A stretch of 64,000 bases of DNA, taken from contig NZ_JAENHL010000004.1 of the NCBI RefSeq assembly GCF_016595235.1, forward strand, positions 214,343 through 278,342, read 5' to 3'. How positions within the stretch are numbered: the first letter of the stretch is position 1; every line of letters begins with the position of its first letter. The DNA comes from Taklimakanibacter albus. Its GTDB lineage: Bacteria; Pseudomonadota; Alphaproteobacteria; Rhizobiales; Aestuariivirgaceae. The translations under genes were made by a program, and so were the position numbers. Of this stretch, positions 8,539 to 18,953 are shown piece by piece. The notes below the pieces were generated by a model. That model did no database searches. It was not told the DNA's origin and saw only the letters and a list, made by a program, of their open reading frames with translations.

Positions 8539-11500
8539 TTACTCCGCCGCCTCGGCGCGCGGCGAATGCCTGGCCTTGGCCGCTTCGACCTCGCGGTCAT
8601 TGGCGGCGGCGTCGACCACGGGCGGATGCCCGCTCGAACGCGCGGTGACACCACCCGCAACAGCTTCCTTGGGACGCCGGTCGGCGGCGATATAGGTATA
8701 GACCACGGGTGTGATGAACAATGTGAACATCGTGCCGACCGTCATGCCGGCAGCGATGACGAGGCCGATATCGAAGCGGCTCTTGGCGCCGGCGCCGGCG
8801 GCGATGAGCAGCGGCACGACGCCGATCACCATGGCGGCCGTCGTCATCAGAATCGGCCGCAGACGCACCGCGGCGGCTTCCTTGATGGCCGCGAACTTGT
8901 CATAGCCCTGCTCTTCCTGAAGCTTGTTGGCGAATTCAACCATGAGAATGCCGTGCTTCGAGATGAGGCCGATCAGCGTCACGAGACCGATCTGAGTATA
9001 GATGTTGATCGTGCCGGAGCCGAGATTGATGCCGAGCTGCCCCTGTGTCGCGCCATTCACCTCGCCCATGATGAACAGGAAGAACAAGGCGCCGAACATC
9101 GAGGCCGGCAGGCCGATCAGGATGATGAACGGATCGCGGAAGCTCTCGAACTGGGCGGCGAGCACCAGATAGATGACGATCAGCGCGAACAGGAACGTAT
9201 AGGCCAGCGTGTTGCCTTCAGTGACGAACTGACGGCTTTCACCCTGGAAGTCGTAGGTCATGTTCTGCGGGAAGAACTCCTGCGCCTTCTGCTGCAGGAA
9301 GGTCACCGCCTCGCCGACGGTGCGGCCGGGGAAAGGCGCGCCCTGGAAGGTCGCCGAGTTCAGCTGCTGGAAGGTCGCGAGGCTGTTGGGCTGCACCGTC
9401 TGGTCGAGCTTGATGAAGGTCGACAGCGGCACCATGTCGCCCGACGTGGTGCGCAGCTGATAATCGAGGAGGCGCGCCGCCGAGCCGCGGAAGGCGCGCG
9501 GCACCTGGGCGATCACTTCATAGGAACGACCCTGGATGTTGATGCGGTTGACGTTGTTGCCGCCGAGCAGCACCGCCAGCGTGGCGCCGACATCGCTCAT
9601 CCGCACGCCCAGCTGGTTGGCCTTGTCCTTGTCGATGATGAGCTCGGCCTGCGGCGTCTCGAATCTGAGATCGGTATTGGTGAAGATGAACAGGCCGCTC
9701 TTCTTGGCTTCCGCCTCGATCTTGTCGAGCACTTCGGCGACCTTGGTGTAGTCGCCAGGCGACTTGATGACGAATTCGACCGGCATTTCGCCGGCGCCGA
9801 TCGGAATGGCCGGCGGCGCCGTGGCGAAGGTCTTCACCCCTGGAATGCCGCCGAGCTTGCCCTGCAATTCGCCGAGGATCATCGTGTCGGAGCGCTCGCG
9901 CTGCTCCCACGGCTTGACGATCAGGCCGACGAACGAGGCATGCACCGACCCCATGCCGACGATGGTGAAGACGTTCTGGCGTTCCGGCACGTCCATGAAG
10001 ATCTGCGTGACGCGGTCGGCATAGATCTGCAGGTAATCGAGATTGGTTTGCTCGGGCGCATTGACGAAGGAGAACACGACACCCTGGTCTTCGGCCGGCG
10101 CCAGCTCTTTGTTGATCGCCGTATAGAGGATGCCCGACAGGGCGACGATGAGCACGACCATCACCGCGAAGACCGGACGCTGCTTGAGCGCGCCGTCCAG
10201 GCGGCGTGAATAGAAACGCCGGAGGCCACCGAAGATGCTCTCGACAAGACGACCGAACCAGCCCTCCTGCTCATGCTGCTTGAAGATCTTCGAGCACATC
10301 ATGGGCGACAGCGTCAGCGCGACGATACCGGACACGACGACGGCACCGGCCAGCGTGAAGGCGAATTCGCGGAACAAGGCGCCGGTGAGGCCGGCGGTGA
10401 AGCCGATCGGCGCATAGACCGCCGCCAGCGTCAGCGTCATGGTGACGACCGGACCGGCGATCTCGCGGGCACCCGCAAGGGCGCTCTGGAACGGCGTCAT
10501 GCCGTCCTCGATATGGCGGTGGATGTTCTCCACCACCACGATGGCGTCGTCGACGACGAGACCGATGGCGAGCACGAAGGCGAGCAGCGTCAGGAGATTG
10601 ATCGAATAGCCGAGCGCCAGGAGGAAAATCGCGACGCCGACCAGCGACAGCGGGATGGTGACGACGGGAACCAGCGTCGAACGCAGATTGCCGAGGAACA
10701 GGAAGATGACGACGATGACGATGAGCGTCGCCTCGAGGAGCGTCTTGCTCACTTCCCAGATCGACGCGTTGATGAATTCGGTCGCGTCATAGGCGATGCT
10801 CGCCTTGAGCTGCGGCGGCAGCTGCGCCTGCAGCTTGGGGAACTCGTCGCGCACCTGCGAGATCACCGACAGCGGATTGGCGTCGGGCGTCGTGGTGATG
10901 CCCAGGAACACCGCCTTGAGGCCATCGAAGGAAGAGGTCGAATCGAAGTTCTGCGGCCCCAGATCGACGGTGGCGATCTGGCCGAGACGGATGATGGTGC
11001 CGTCCTTCACCGCCACCACGAGCTGCAGGAACTGCTCCGGCGTCTCTAGCGATGTCTTGGCGTTGATGTTCTGCTGGGTGAAGTCACCCTTCACGCTGCC
11101 GGCGGCGGTGGTGAAGTTGTTCTGCGCCAGCGCGGTGTTGACGTCGAGCGGCGTGATGCCGAGCGCCGCCATCTTGTCCGGGTTGAGCCAGACGCGCATG
11201 GCGAAGGTCGAGCCGCCGAGGATCTCGGCCTCGGCAACACCGTTGATCGCCTGGATCTGCGGCCGGATCACGCGGTCGAGATAGTCGCTGATCTGCGCCG
11301 GCGCCATGCTCTCGGAGCTGAAGCCGATATACATGAGGGCGTAGGGCGTGCCCGTGGTGCGGGTCACCACCGGATCCTTCGATTCCTCCGGCAGCACGCT
11401 CTTGACTTCGTTCACCTTCGACAGAACGTCGGCCAGCGCCCGGTCGCCATCGGCGTTGAGCTTCAGCTTCATCGTGATGGTCGAGACGTTCTGCGCCGAG

Positions 11501-11748
11501 GTCGATTTCAGCGTATCGATACCCTCCGTCGAGGCCACCGCCTGCTGGATCGGGGTCGTGATGAAGCCCTTGATCTGGTCGGCATTGGCGCCGGGATAGG
11601 ACGTCGTGATGGTGATGGTCGTGTCTTCGACCTTCGGGAACTGCCGCACCGGCAGATTCCAGACAGCATTGGCGCCGACCAGCAGGATGAGAAGGCTCAC
11701 CACCGACGCCAGCACAGGGCGGCGTACGAAGATGTCGGTGAAACTCAT
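8539..11748 (-). CDS. RND efflux pump, HAE1/AcrB family inner-membrane transporter
   Basis: Proton-driven RND transporter of 1069 residues, normal length for the family, exporting drugs or other amphiphilic molecules as a trimer. It opens with SFTDIFVRRPVLASVV (first membrane helix), has the FPKVEDTTITI porter-domain start, a central helix bundle with the LAIGLVVDDAIVVVENIHRH motif carrying the paired Asp residues of the proton relay, and the second-half repeat ending in GTMFTLFITPVVYTYIA. The upstream gene, 12 bp away, is its periplasmic adaptor. No outer-membrane channel gene is present, so it probably uses one encoded elsewhere. Substrates cannot be inferred. Confidence 0.95.
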   Translation of the reverse strand: MSFTDIFVRRPVLASVVSLLILLVGANAVWNLPVRQFPKVEDTTITITTSYPGANADQIKGFITTPIQQAVASTEGIDTLKSTSAQNVSTITMKLKLNADGDRALADVLSKVNEVKSVLPEESKDPVVTRTTGTPYALMYIGFSSESMAPAQISDYLDRVIRPQIQAINGVAEAEILGGSTFAMRVWLNPDKMAALGITPLDVNTALAQNNFTTAAGSVKGDFTQQNINAKTSLETPEQFLQLVVAVKDGTIIRLGQIATVDLGPQNFDSTSSFDGLKAVFLGITTTPDANPLSVISQVRDEFPKLQAQLPPQLKASIAYDATEFINASIWEVSKTLLEATLIVIVVIFLFLGNLRSTLVPVVTIPLSLVGVAIFLLALGYSINLLTLLAFVLAIGLVVDDAIVVVENIHRHIEDGMTPFQSALAGAREIAGPVVTMTLTLAAVYAPIGFTAGLTGALFREFAFTLAGAVVVSGIVALTLSPMMCSKIFKQHEQEGWFGRLVESIFGGLRRFYSRRLDGALKQRPVFAVMVVLIVALSGILYTAINKELAPAEDQGVVFSFVNAPEQTNLDYLQIYADRVTQIFMDVPERQNVFTIVGMGSVHASFVGLIVKPWEQRERSDTMILGELQGKLGGIPGVKTFATAPPAIPIGAGEMPVEFVIKSPGDYTKVAEVLDKIEAEAKKSGLFIFTNTDLRFETPQAELIIDKDKANQLGVRMSDVGATLAVLLGGNNVNRINIQGRSYEVIAQVPRAFRGSAARLLDYQLRTTSGDMVPLSTFIKLDQTVQPNSLATFQQLNSATFQGAPFPGRTVGEAVTFLQQKAQEFFPQNMTYDFQGESRQFVTEGNTLAYTFLFALIVIYLVLAAQFESFRDPFIILIGLPASMFGALFFLFIMGEVNGATQGQLGINLGSGTINIYTQIGLVTLIGLISKHGILMVEFANKLQEEQGYDKFAAIKEAAAVRLRPILMTTAAMVIGVVPLLIAAGAGAKSRFDIGLVIAAGMTVGTMFTLFITPVVYTYIAADRRPKEAVAGGVTARSSGHPPVVDAAANDREVEAAKARHSPRAEAAE

Positions 11749-11760
11749 GGGGTTCCCCCG

Positions 11761-12903
11761 TTATTGCGCGTTGCGGTCAACCGTCAGGTTGAGCGCGATC
11801 GAATTATCGATTCGAACTTTCGAACCCTGGTCGATCTTGTTCTGACCGGCGATCACGACTTGATCTCCGGGCTTGATGCCCTCGACCACATTCACTCTGC
11901 CGTCACGCACCAAACCCAGCTTGACGAAACGCCGCTCGGCCTCGAGATCGGGCTCCTTCGCATTGGGATCCGCATCCTTCGCCTTCACCACCGCGAAGAC
12001 GCTGTCGCCATAGAGCGAATAAGTGACGGCCGACTGCGGGATGGTCACCACCGGGGCCGGCTCGCCGACGATCACTTTCACGTCGGAATACATGCCGGGC
12101 ACCAGACGCCCCGCGGGATTCTGGAGCTTGCCGCGCACCGTGATCATGCGGCTCGCTTCCGAGACCCGGGCGTCGGTCGTGAAGACCTCGCCGTCGAATG
12201 TGTCGTTTGCATAGGCGCTGAACTTCGCCTTGACCTTCTGGCCGACCTTGATGCGGCCGAAATCATTCTCGGTCACGGTAAAGTCGACATAGATCGGATC
12301 GACGGTCTGTAGCCAGATCATGTTCTGGCCGGGCGCCACATATTTGCCGACCGCGACGTCGCGAAGGCCCAGGCGGCCATCCCATGGCGCATAGATCGAC
12401 TTCTGGGCGATCAGGGCTTCGGTGCGCTCGATTTCGGCCTGCATGCGGTCGCGCAGCAGGCGCGCCGTGTCAAAGGTGGACTTCGAGGCGAAGCCCTTGT
12501 CGAGCAATTTCTGCTGGCGGTCGAGCTCGGTCTCGGCATTGCCGAATTGGACGCGGAAATTCTTGAGATCGGCCTCTTCCGTATCGGTATCGAGCTGGAA
12601 GAGCTTCTGGCCCTTTTTTACGAGGTCACCCGAATCGAAAAGAATTTCTCTGACGATGCCGCCGACCTGCGGCGCCACTTCGATGCCGTTGACTGCGGTG
12701 AGCGAGCCGATCGCCGAAACCTCGGGTTCCCACTGGTCCTGGCGCGCCTCTTCCGCCGAAATGGTCTCGACCGGTTTGGGCGCGCTCATGATGAAGCCGG
12801 CGATCATCTTCGGCTTGAAGTCGAAGGCGTAATACGCAATCGCCCCGGCCAGTCCGCCGAAGATAATAAGTACGAGGAAAAGATATATGATGCGGCGCAA
12901 CAT
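11761..12903 (-). CDS. RND efflux periplasmic adaptor (membrane fusion protein)
   Basis: HlyD/AcrA-type adaptor, 380 residues, linking the RND pump to an outer-membrane channel. One N-terminal membrane anchor (residues 6-27), then a lipoyl-like half motif (GIEVAPQVGGIVREILFDSGDLVKKGQKLFQLD), an alpha-helical hairpin (about 110-165), the returning lipoyl half (SIYAPWDGRLGLRDVAVGKYV), a beta-barrel domain and a membrane-proximal domain. It has an uncleaved anchor rather than a lipobox. First gene of the operon with the pump; a 17-bp perfect palindrome lies about 96 bp upstream, a likely operator. Confidence 0.93.
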   Translation of the reverse strand: MLRRIIYLFLVLIIFGGLAGAIAYYAFDFKPKMIAGFIMSAPKPVETISAEEARQDQWEPEVSAIGSLTAVNGIEVAPQVGGIVREILFDSGDLVKKGQKLFQLDTDTEEADLKNFRVQFGNAETELDRQQKLLDKGFASKSTFDTARLLRDRMQAEIERTEALIAQKSIYAPWDGRLGLRDVAVGKYVAPGQNMIWLQTVDPIYVDFTVTENDFGRIKVGQKVKAKFSAYANDTFDGEVFTTDARVSEASRMITVRGKLQNPAGRLVPGMYSDVKVIVGEPAPVVTIPQSAVTYSLYGDSVFAVVKAKDADPNAKEPDLEAERRFVKLGLVRDGRVNVVEGIKPGDQVVIAGQNKIDQGSKVRIDNSIALNLTVDRNAQ

Positions 12904-12998
12904 GGGGCGTCTAGATAAGCCGTTTGGACCTGAATGTAAATGATATAAACTTACGGAATAAACACTACTGACAAAAGCGACAAGGCTTTGCGGCCAAG

Positions 12999-13015
12999 TA
13001 TTTCGTTACGAAATA
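12999..13015. promoter_or_regulatory. Perfect 17-bp palindrome, putative repressor operator of the RND operon
   Basis: TATTTCGTTACGAAATA: 8-bp arms TATTTCGT/ACGAAATA around one central base, in the 271-bp divergent region between the efflux adaptor and livH. The form and place fit an operator of a TetR-type repressor of an RND pump. A TTGTCG...TATTCC pair with 17-bp spacing reading toward the adaptor gene follows it. No regulator gene is adjacent. Which of the two operons it serves is inference. The rest of the region holds no ORF of note. Confidence 0.5.
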
Positions 13016-13174
13016 TTTCATTCCCTGAGAGGCGAATCTTAGACTTTTGGTCAGCCCTCTCAGGACAGCTTGTGTTTCCAAAATGATACCTTTAAGGATC
13101 GCTTTACCGGCCGTCCAGAAGCCGGGTAATCAAAAGAGAAAAGACATGGGTGAGAAACGGCAACAGGGGGGCTC

Positions 13175-14110
13175 ATGGAATATTTCCTCGAGCAGCTCAT
13201 AAACGGCATTACACTGGGGTCGATCTACGGCCTCATCGCCATCGGCTATACGATGGTCTATGGCATCATCGGCATGATCAATTTCGCTCATGGCGACATT
13301 TTCATGATCGGGGCCATGATCTCGCTGATCGCGATTCTGGCCCTCGGGCTGACCGCCTCGGCGAGCTTCGCCCTCCTTCTCCTGGCCCTCATCCTGGTGC
13401 TCGCCATCGCGATGATCCTGGCTTCGGCCTTCAACTGGACGGTCGAACGGGTCGCTTACCGGCCGCTCAGAGGGTCCTTCCGCCTGGCGCCCCTCATTTC
13501 GGCCATCGGCATGTCGATCGTCCTCCAGGAATTCGCCCGCATCGCCCAGGGCGGCCGGCCGAAGCCCATGCAGCCTTTGCTCTCCGGCGGCTTCGAGCTG
13601 ATGCACCGCACCACCGAGGCTGGCGACTTCATCGTCCGCATTTCGACTATCCAGATCATCGTCATCGTCACCACGCTCGCCCTGATGGCGCTGTTCACCG
13701 CCCTCATCACCCGCACCTCGCTCGGCCGCGCCCAGCGCTCCTGCGAGCAGGACATGAAGATGGCCTCGCTCCTCGGGATCGACGTCAATAAGACGATTTC
13801 GATCACCTTCGTCATGGGCGCCTCTCTCGCCGCGGTGGCCGGCCTCATGTTCTTCCTGCGTTATGGCGTGATCGACTTCTATATTGGCTTCGTCGCCGGT
13901 GTTAAGGCCTTCACGGCGGCGGTCCTGGGCGGCATCGGCTCGATCCCCGGCGCCATGCTGGGCGGCCTCGTGATCGGTCTCATCGAGGTGTTCTGGTCGG
14001 CCTATTTCTCGGTTGAATACAAGGACGTAGCCGCTTTCGCGATGCTGGCCGTCGTCCTCATCTTCCTGCCGCAGGGCCTGCTCGGCAAACCGGAAGTGGA
14101 GAAAGTCTGA
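13175..14110 (+). CDS. livH: Branched-chain amino-acid ABC transporter permease LivH
   Basis: Inner-membrane permease of the Leu/Ile/Val high-affinity importer, 311 residues, with about eight hydrophobic segments and the family signature G-x-I-G-S-I-P-G-A-M-L-G-G near residue 265. The N terminus FLEQLINGITLGSIYGLIAIGYTMVYGIIGMINF is diagnostic. ATG 13175 follows a G-rich ribosome site (AGGGGGG). First gene of livHMGF; 2 bp separate it from livM. Substrate could also be another amino acid or amide, since the family is broad. Confidence 0.93.
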   Translation: MEYFLEQLINGITLGSIYGLIAIGYTMVYGIIGMINFAHGDIFMIGAMISLIAILALGLTASASFALLLLALILVLAIAMILASAFNWTVERVAYRPLRGSFRLAPLISAIGMSIVLQEFARIAQGGRPKPMQPLLSGGFELMHRTTEAGDFIVRISTIQIIVIVTTLALMALFTALITRTSLGRAQRSCEQDMKMASLLGIDVNKTISITFVMGASLAAVAGLMFFLRYGVIDFYIGFVAGVKAFTAAVLGGIGSIPGAMLGGLVIGLIEVFWSAYFSVEYKDVAAFAMLAVVLIFLPQGLLGKPEVEKV

Positions 14111-14112
14111 CC

Positions 14113-15696
14113 ATGGCGCTTGCCCCGCAACCAACACAGCAAGGCGGCGCAAGAACCGCCCAGACGCCAACCGTCCCGAAGGGCGACCAGAAACGCCTCC
14201 TGATCGATCTGCTCCTTACCGGCCTGATCGCGTCAGCGATTTTCGGCCCCATTGTCGGCATGAATGCCACGGCCCCTCAGGGCGGCCTCGTCCTGGAATA
14301 TCGCTGGGCGGCCGTCCTCTGGCTCGTCGGCATTGTCGTCGTCGGCCGCCTTCTCCTCCATCTTCTTGTCTGGAACCGCCCCGACTGGGTGAAGCCCATC
14401 CATATCAAGCGCCTCGGCGCCGGTCTTGCCGGCCTCGGGCTGGTGTCGCTGCTTCTCGGCCTGTTCGTCGTCAAAGCCCCCTGGTTCGACGCCGCCGGCG
14501 TCTTCGGACTGATCGCCGGCGCGTGGTTCTACATTTCGAGCAGCAACGAGACGGCGGCGGAACGCGGGGCCCCCTCGCCACTCGCGAACGCCATCGAGCC
14601 CCTCGGTAAATATGTCGGCGTCGCCCTGCTGCTCATCGCCATTGCCCTGCCCTTCATCCCCGGCGTCGACCGGCGCATCGTCGATCTCGCCATCCTCATG
14701 CTGACCTATGTCATGCTGGGCTGGGGCCTCAACATCGTGGTCGGCCTCGCCGGCCTTCTCGATCTGGGTTATGTCGCCTTTTATGCGGTCGGCGCCTATG
14801 CCTATGCACTGCTCTCCACCATCTATTTCCCGCTGTGGTTCGGCGACGGCATCACGCCCTGGGCGTTCTGGCTGGTCCTCCCCCTGGCCGGCTTGTTCGC
14901 CGCCTGCTGGGGACTGATTCTCGGTTTCCCGGTGCTGCGCCTCAGGGGTGACTATCTGGCGATCGTGACGCTGGCTTTCGGCGAGATCATTCGCCTCATC
15001 CTGATCAACTGGTACGACTTCACCGGTGGACCGAACGGCATTTCCGACGTTCCGCGGCCGAGCTTCTTCGGCATCCCCTTCACCAATGACGAGAACGGCT
15101 TCGCCGCCACCTTCGGCCTCACCTATTCACCGCTCCAGCGCATCATCTTCCTCTATTACGTCATCTTGATGCTGGCGCTGATCACCAATTTCGTCACCAT
15201 GCGGCTGCGCAAGCTGCCGATCGGGCGCGCCTGGGAAGCGTTGCGCGAGGATGAAATCGCTTGCCGCTCGCTCGGCATCAACACCACCAACACCAAGCTC
15301 ACCGCTTTCGCCATCGGCGCCATGTTCGGCGGCTTCGCCGGCTCCTTCTTCGCCACACGGCAAGGCTTCGTGTCGCCGGAGAGCTTCGTCTTCATGGAAT
15401 CGGCCATCATCCTCGCCATCGTCGTGCTCGGAGGCCTCGGCTCGCAGATCGGCGTCGTCGTCGCCGCCATCGTGGTGATCGGCGCCTTTGAGCTCTTCCG
15501 CGAGCTCAATTTCCTCAAGGCGATCATGTGGGAGGGCTTCGATCCCACCCAGTACCGCATGCTGGCGGTCGGCGTCGCCATGGTGCTGATCATGCGCTGG
15601 CGACCACGCGGACTCGTCACCAAACGAGACCCCTCCATTTATCTCAAGGAGAAAAAAGCGGTCTCCGCCGATCTCGTCGCGCAGGGACACGGCTGA
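14113..15696 (+). CDS. livM: Branched-chain amino-acid ABC transporter permease LivM
   Basis: Second permease of the liv importer, 527 residues, about 100 longer than Escherichia coli LivM because of an N-terminal extension carrying several extra hydrophobic segments (roughly residues 30-150). The conserved core starts near IALPFIPGVDRRIVDLAILMLTYVMLGWGLNIVVG and includes RGDYLAIVTLAFGEIIRL and GRAWEALREDEIACRSLGIN, the loop that contacts the ATPase. The extension is a known trait of some alphaproteobacterial LivM proteins. Stop is 1 bp before livG. Confidence 0.92.
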   Translation: MALAPQPTQQGGARTAQTPTVPKGDQKRLLIDLLLTGLIASAIFGPIVGMNATAPQGGLVLEYRWAAVLWLVGIVVVGRLLLHLLVWNRPDWVKPIHIKRLGAGLAGLGLVSLLLGLFVVKAPWFDAAGVFGLIAGAWFYISSSNETAAERGAPSPLANAIEPLGKYVGVALLLIAIALPFIPGVDRRIVDLAILMLTYVMLGWGLNIVVGLAGLLDLGYVAFYAVGAYAYALLSTIYFPLWFGDGITPWAFWLVLPLAGLFAACWGLILGFPVLRLRGDYLAIVTLAFGEIIRLILINWYDFTGGPNGISDVPRPSFFGIPFTNDENGFAATFGLTYSPLQRIIFLYYVILMLALITNFVTMRLRKLPIGRAWEALREDEIACRSLGINTTNTKLTAFAIGAMFGGFAGSFFATRQGFVSPESFVFMESAIILAIVVLGGLGSQIGVVVAAIVVIGAFELFRELNFLKAIMWEGFDPTQYRMLAVGVAMVLIMRWRPRGLVTKRDPSIYLKEKKAVSADLVAQGHG

Positions 15697-15697
15697 C

Positions 15698-16596
<899 letters not shown>

Positions 16597-16597
<1 letters not shown>

Positions 16598-17322
16598 TGG
16601 CGTCCCCTCTTCTCACCATCCGCGGCGTCGAGACCTTCTACGGCAAGATCCAGGCGCTCAAGGGCATCGATCTCGATGTCAATGAGGGCGAGATCGTCAC
16701 GCTCATCGGCTCGAACGGCGCCGGCAAGTCCACCTTGATGATGACGATCTGCGGCACGCCACGCTGTCGCACGGGCTCCATCCGCTTCGGCGAGGCCGAC
16801 ATCACCCAGACGCCGACCCATGAGATCATCCGCCTCGGCATCGCACAGTCGCCCGAGGGCCGGCGCATCTTCCCGCGCATGAGCGTTCTCGAGAACCTGC
16901 AGATGGGCGCGGCGGTGACCGATCCGAAATATTTCGACGAGGACCTCGCCCGCGCCTTCAAGACCTTCCCTATCCTCGAGAAACGCCAGAGCCAGCGCGG
17001 CGGCACATTGTCGGGCGGCGAGCAGCAGATGCTCGCCATCGCCCGCGCTCTGATGGCGCGCCCGCGTCTCTTGCTCCTCGACGAGCCGTCGCTCGGCCTC
17101 GCCCCTCTCATCGTCAAGCAGATCTTCGAGGTCATTCGCGAGCTCAACGCCAAGCAAGGCCTCACCGTCTTCCTGGTCGAGCAGAATGCTTTCCACGCGC
17201 TGAAGCTCGCCCATCGCGCCTATGTGATGGTAAACGGCCGTATCACCATGTCGGGCACCGGCAGCCAGTTGCTGGCCAGCCCTGAAATCCGCGCCGCCTA
17301 TCTCGAAGGCGGAGCTCATTAG
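16597..17322 (+). CDS. livF: Branched-chain amino-acid ABC transporter ATPase LivF
   Basis: Second ABC ATPase of the importer, 241 residues. Walker A GSNGAGKS near residue 38, signature LSGGEQQMLAIARAL, Walker B LLLLDEPSLGLAP, H-loop in VEQNAFHAL, and the C-terminal AAYLEGG typical of LivF. ATG 16597 overlaps the livG stop (TGATG), preceded by AGGGAGG; a TTG three bases earlier is less likely. Followed 11 bp later by a small membrane-protein gene. Confidence 0.93.
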
Positions 17323-17333
17323 GGAAACACAAG

Positions 17334-17681
17334 ATGTCTCTCTTCGTTGAGGACGATCCCTGGATCTTCATCATCATGACGGTGATCATAGGCGGCGGCG
17401 CCGCCTATCTTTCCGGCCGGGCGCTCGCGTCCAAATGGCGCCCATGGGCGATGGCCGCCTTCTACATGATCCCGCTCGGCCTCGCTTTACGCTTTTTTCA
17501 CTATGCGTTGTTCAACGGCAACCTGTTGAGCCTGCATTACTTCATCACCGACACGCTGGTGCTGGTCGCCGCCACCAGCCTCGGCTACCGGCTGACCCGC
17601 GTCGGACAGATGGTCAACCAATATCCATGGCTTTACGAGCGTTCCAGCCCCTTCGGCTGGAGGTCCAAGATCGCACCCTGA
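17334..17681 (+). CDS. Small membrane protein of the liv operon (DUF6867-like)
   Basis: A 115-residue protein with three hydrophobic segments (about 10-30, 37-58 and 66-84) and a basic, Trp- and Tyr-containing C-terminal tail (LYERSSPFGWRSK). I associate it with the family DUF6867, which accompanies liv operons in Hyphomicrobiales; that name is from memory and should be checked. Its position 11 bp after livF and before the hairpins that precede the binding-protein gene suggests an accessory role in the transporter. Function unknown. Confidence 0.7.
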   Translation: MSLFVEDDPWIFIIMTVIIGGGAAYLSGRALASKWRPWAMAAFYMIPLGLALRFFHYALFNGNLLSLHYFITDTLVLVAATSLGYRLTRVGQMVNQYPWLYERSSPFGWRSKIAP

Positions 17682-17690
17682 GTTTGGCAT

Positions 17691-17757
17691 AAGGGCCATG
17701 CCGTCCAGCATGGCCCTTTCCAATCGCGCCCTTTTGCGCAAAGATAGGCGCAAGGGG
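17691..17757 (+). terminator. Two hairpins between the liv operon and the binding-protein gene
   Basis: First hairpin: AAGGGCCATGC (17691-17701) pairing with GCATGGCCCTT (17708-17718), an 11-bp perfect stem, but with only a short T stretch after it. Second: CCCTTTTGCGC (17729-17739) with GCGCAAGGGG (17748-17757). They may partially terminate transcription or protect the ends of messages, so that the binding protein is made in excess; this is inference. Confidence 0.5.
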
Positions 17758-17807
17758 TGTGTAACCCCCGAAGACCGATCAAGGTCATTACCCCAAGGGA
17801 GAAACAG

Positions 17808-18929
17808 ATGAAAAAATATGTACTGTCGGGCTTAGCCGTAGGCTTCGCGGCGACCCTCGCCGCCTCCACGGCCTGGGCCGATATCACGATCGCCGTGGCC
17901 GGCCCGATCACCGGCCAGTATGCGGCCTTCGGTGAGCAGATGAAGCGCGGCGCCGAGATGGCGGTGGCCGACATCAACGCCGCCGGCGGCGTCAATGGCG
18001 AGAAGCTCGTCCTCGAAGTGGGCGATGACGCTTGCGACCCGAAGCAGGCTGTTGCGGTGGCCAACCAGCTCGCCTCCAAGGGCGTGAAGTTCGTCGCCGG
18101 GCATTTCTGCTCGAGCTCGTCGATCCCGGCCTCCAAGGTCTATGAAGAGGAAGGCGTCCTGCAGATTTCGCCCGCTTCGACCAACCCGAAGCTGACGGAT
18201 GAAGGCGGCTGGAACGTGGCGCGCGTCTGCGGCCGTGACGACGCCCAGGGCATCGTCGCCGGTGGCTTCCTCGCCAAGAACTACAAGGACAAGAAGATCG
18301 CCATCATCGACGACAAGACGGCCTATGGCAAAGGTCTGGCGGACGAGACGCGCAAGGCGCTGAACGCGGCTGGCGGCAAGGAAGTCATGAACGAAGCCTA
18401 TACCGCTGGTGAGAAGGACTACACCGCGCTCGTTTCCAAGCTCAAGGAAGCGGCGATCGATGTCGTCTATGTCGGCGGCTATCACACGGAAGGCGGCCTC
18501 ATCCTGCGCCAGCTGCGTGAACAAGGCTCGCAGGCGCTGATGGTGTCGGGCGACGCGTTCGTGACCGATGAATTCTGGACCATCACCGGCCCGGCCGGCG
18601 AAGGCACGATCATGACCTTCGCTCCGGATCCGCAGAAGTTCGACGCGGCCAAGGCGGTCGTGGAGAAGTTCAAGGCGGCCGGCTACAATCCGGAAGGCTA
18701 CACGCTCTACACCTACGCGGCCGTCCAGGCCTATGCGCAGGGTGTGACCGCCGCGGGCGGCGCCGGCGACAACAAGAAGATCGCCGAGTGGCTGCGCGCC
18801 GGCAACACGCTGAAGACGGTCCTTGGCGACCTCTCGCTCAACGAGAAGGGCGACATCAAGGACGCCAAGTATGTCTGGTACAAGTGGCATGACGGCAAAT
18901 ACGCCGAGGATGCCGAGCTCAACAAGTAA
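17808..18929 (+). CDS. Branched-chain amino-acid ABC transporter periplasmic binding protein
   Basis: LivJ/LivK-type solute receptor, 373 residues. Signal peptide of 23 residues (MKKYVLSGLAVGFAATLAAS then TAWA-D). The mature protein starts ITIAVAGPITGQYAAFGEQMKRGAEMAV, the ligand-binding start of the family, and keeps the cysteine pair (GDDACDP and GHFCSSS) that forms the conserved disulfide, followed by SSIPASKVYEEEGVLQISPASTNP. ATG 17808 has a GGGAGAAAC ribosome site. Downstream of livHMGF, separated by hairpins, and closed by a strong terminator. Confidence 0.95.
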   Translation: MKKYVLSGLAVGFAATLAASTAWADITIAVAGPITGQYAAFGEQMKRGAEMAVADINAAGGVNGEKLVLEVGDDACDPKQAVAVANQLASKGVKFVAGHFCSSSSIPASKVYEEEGVLQISPASTNPKLTDEGGWNVARVCGRDDAQGIVAGGFLAKNYKDKKIAIIDDKTAYGKGLADETRKALNAAGGKEVMNEAYTAGEKDYTALVSKLKEAAIDVVYVGGYHTEGGLILRQLREQGSQALMVSGDAFVTDEFWTITGPAGEGTIMTFAPDPQKFDAAKAVVEKFKAAGYNPEGYTLYTYAAVQAYAQGVTAAGGAGDNKKIAEWLRAGNTLKTVLGDLSLNEKGDIKDAKYVWYKWHDGKYAEDAELNK

Positions 18930-18953
18930 TCCAGCGTACACAGACCAATAAAG

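Noticed and set aside
8566-10209. Plus-strand open frame of 547 codons
   Set aside because: Antisense shadow of the RND pump gene, with acidic and basic low-complexity translation.
13147-13203. ATG ORF of 18 codons ending inside livH
   Set aside because: No good ribosome site of its own and Ser-rich tail; overlaps the livH start without a regulatory pattern.
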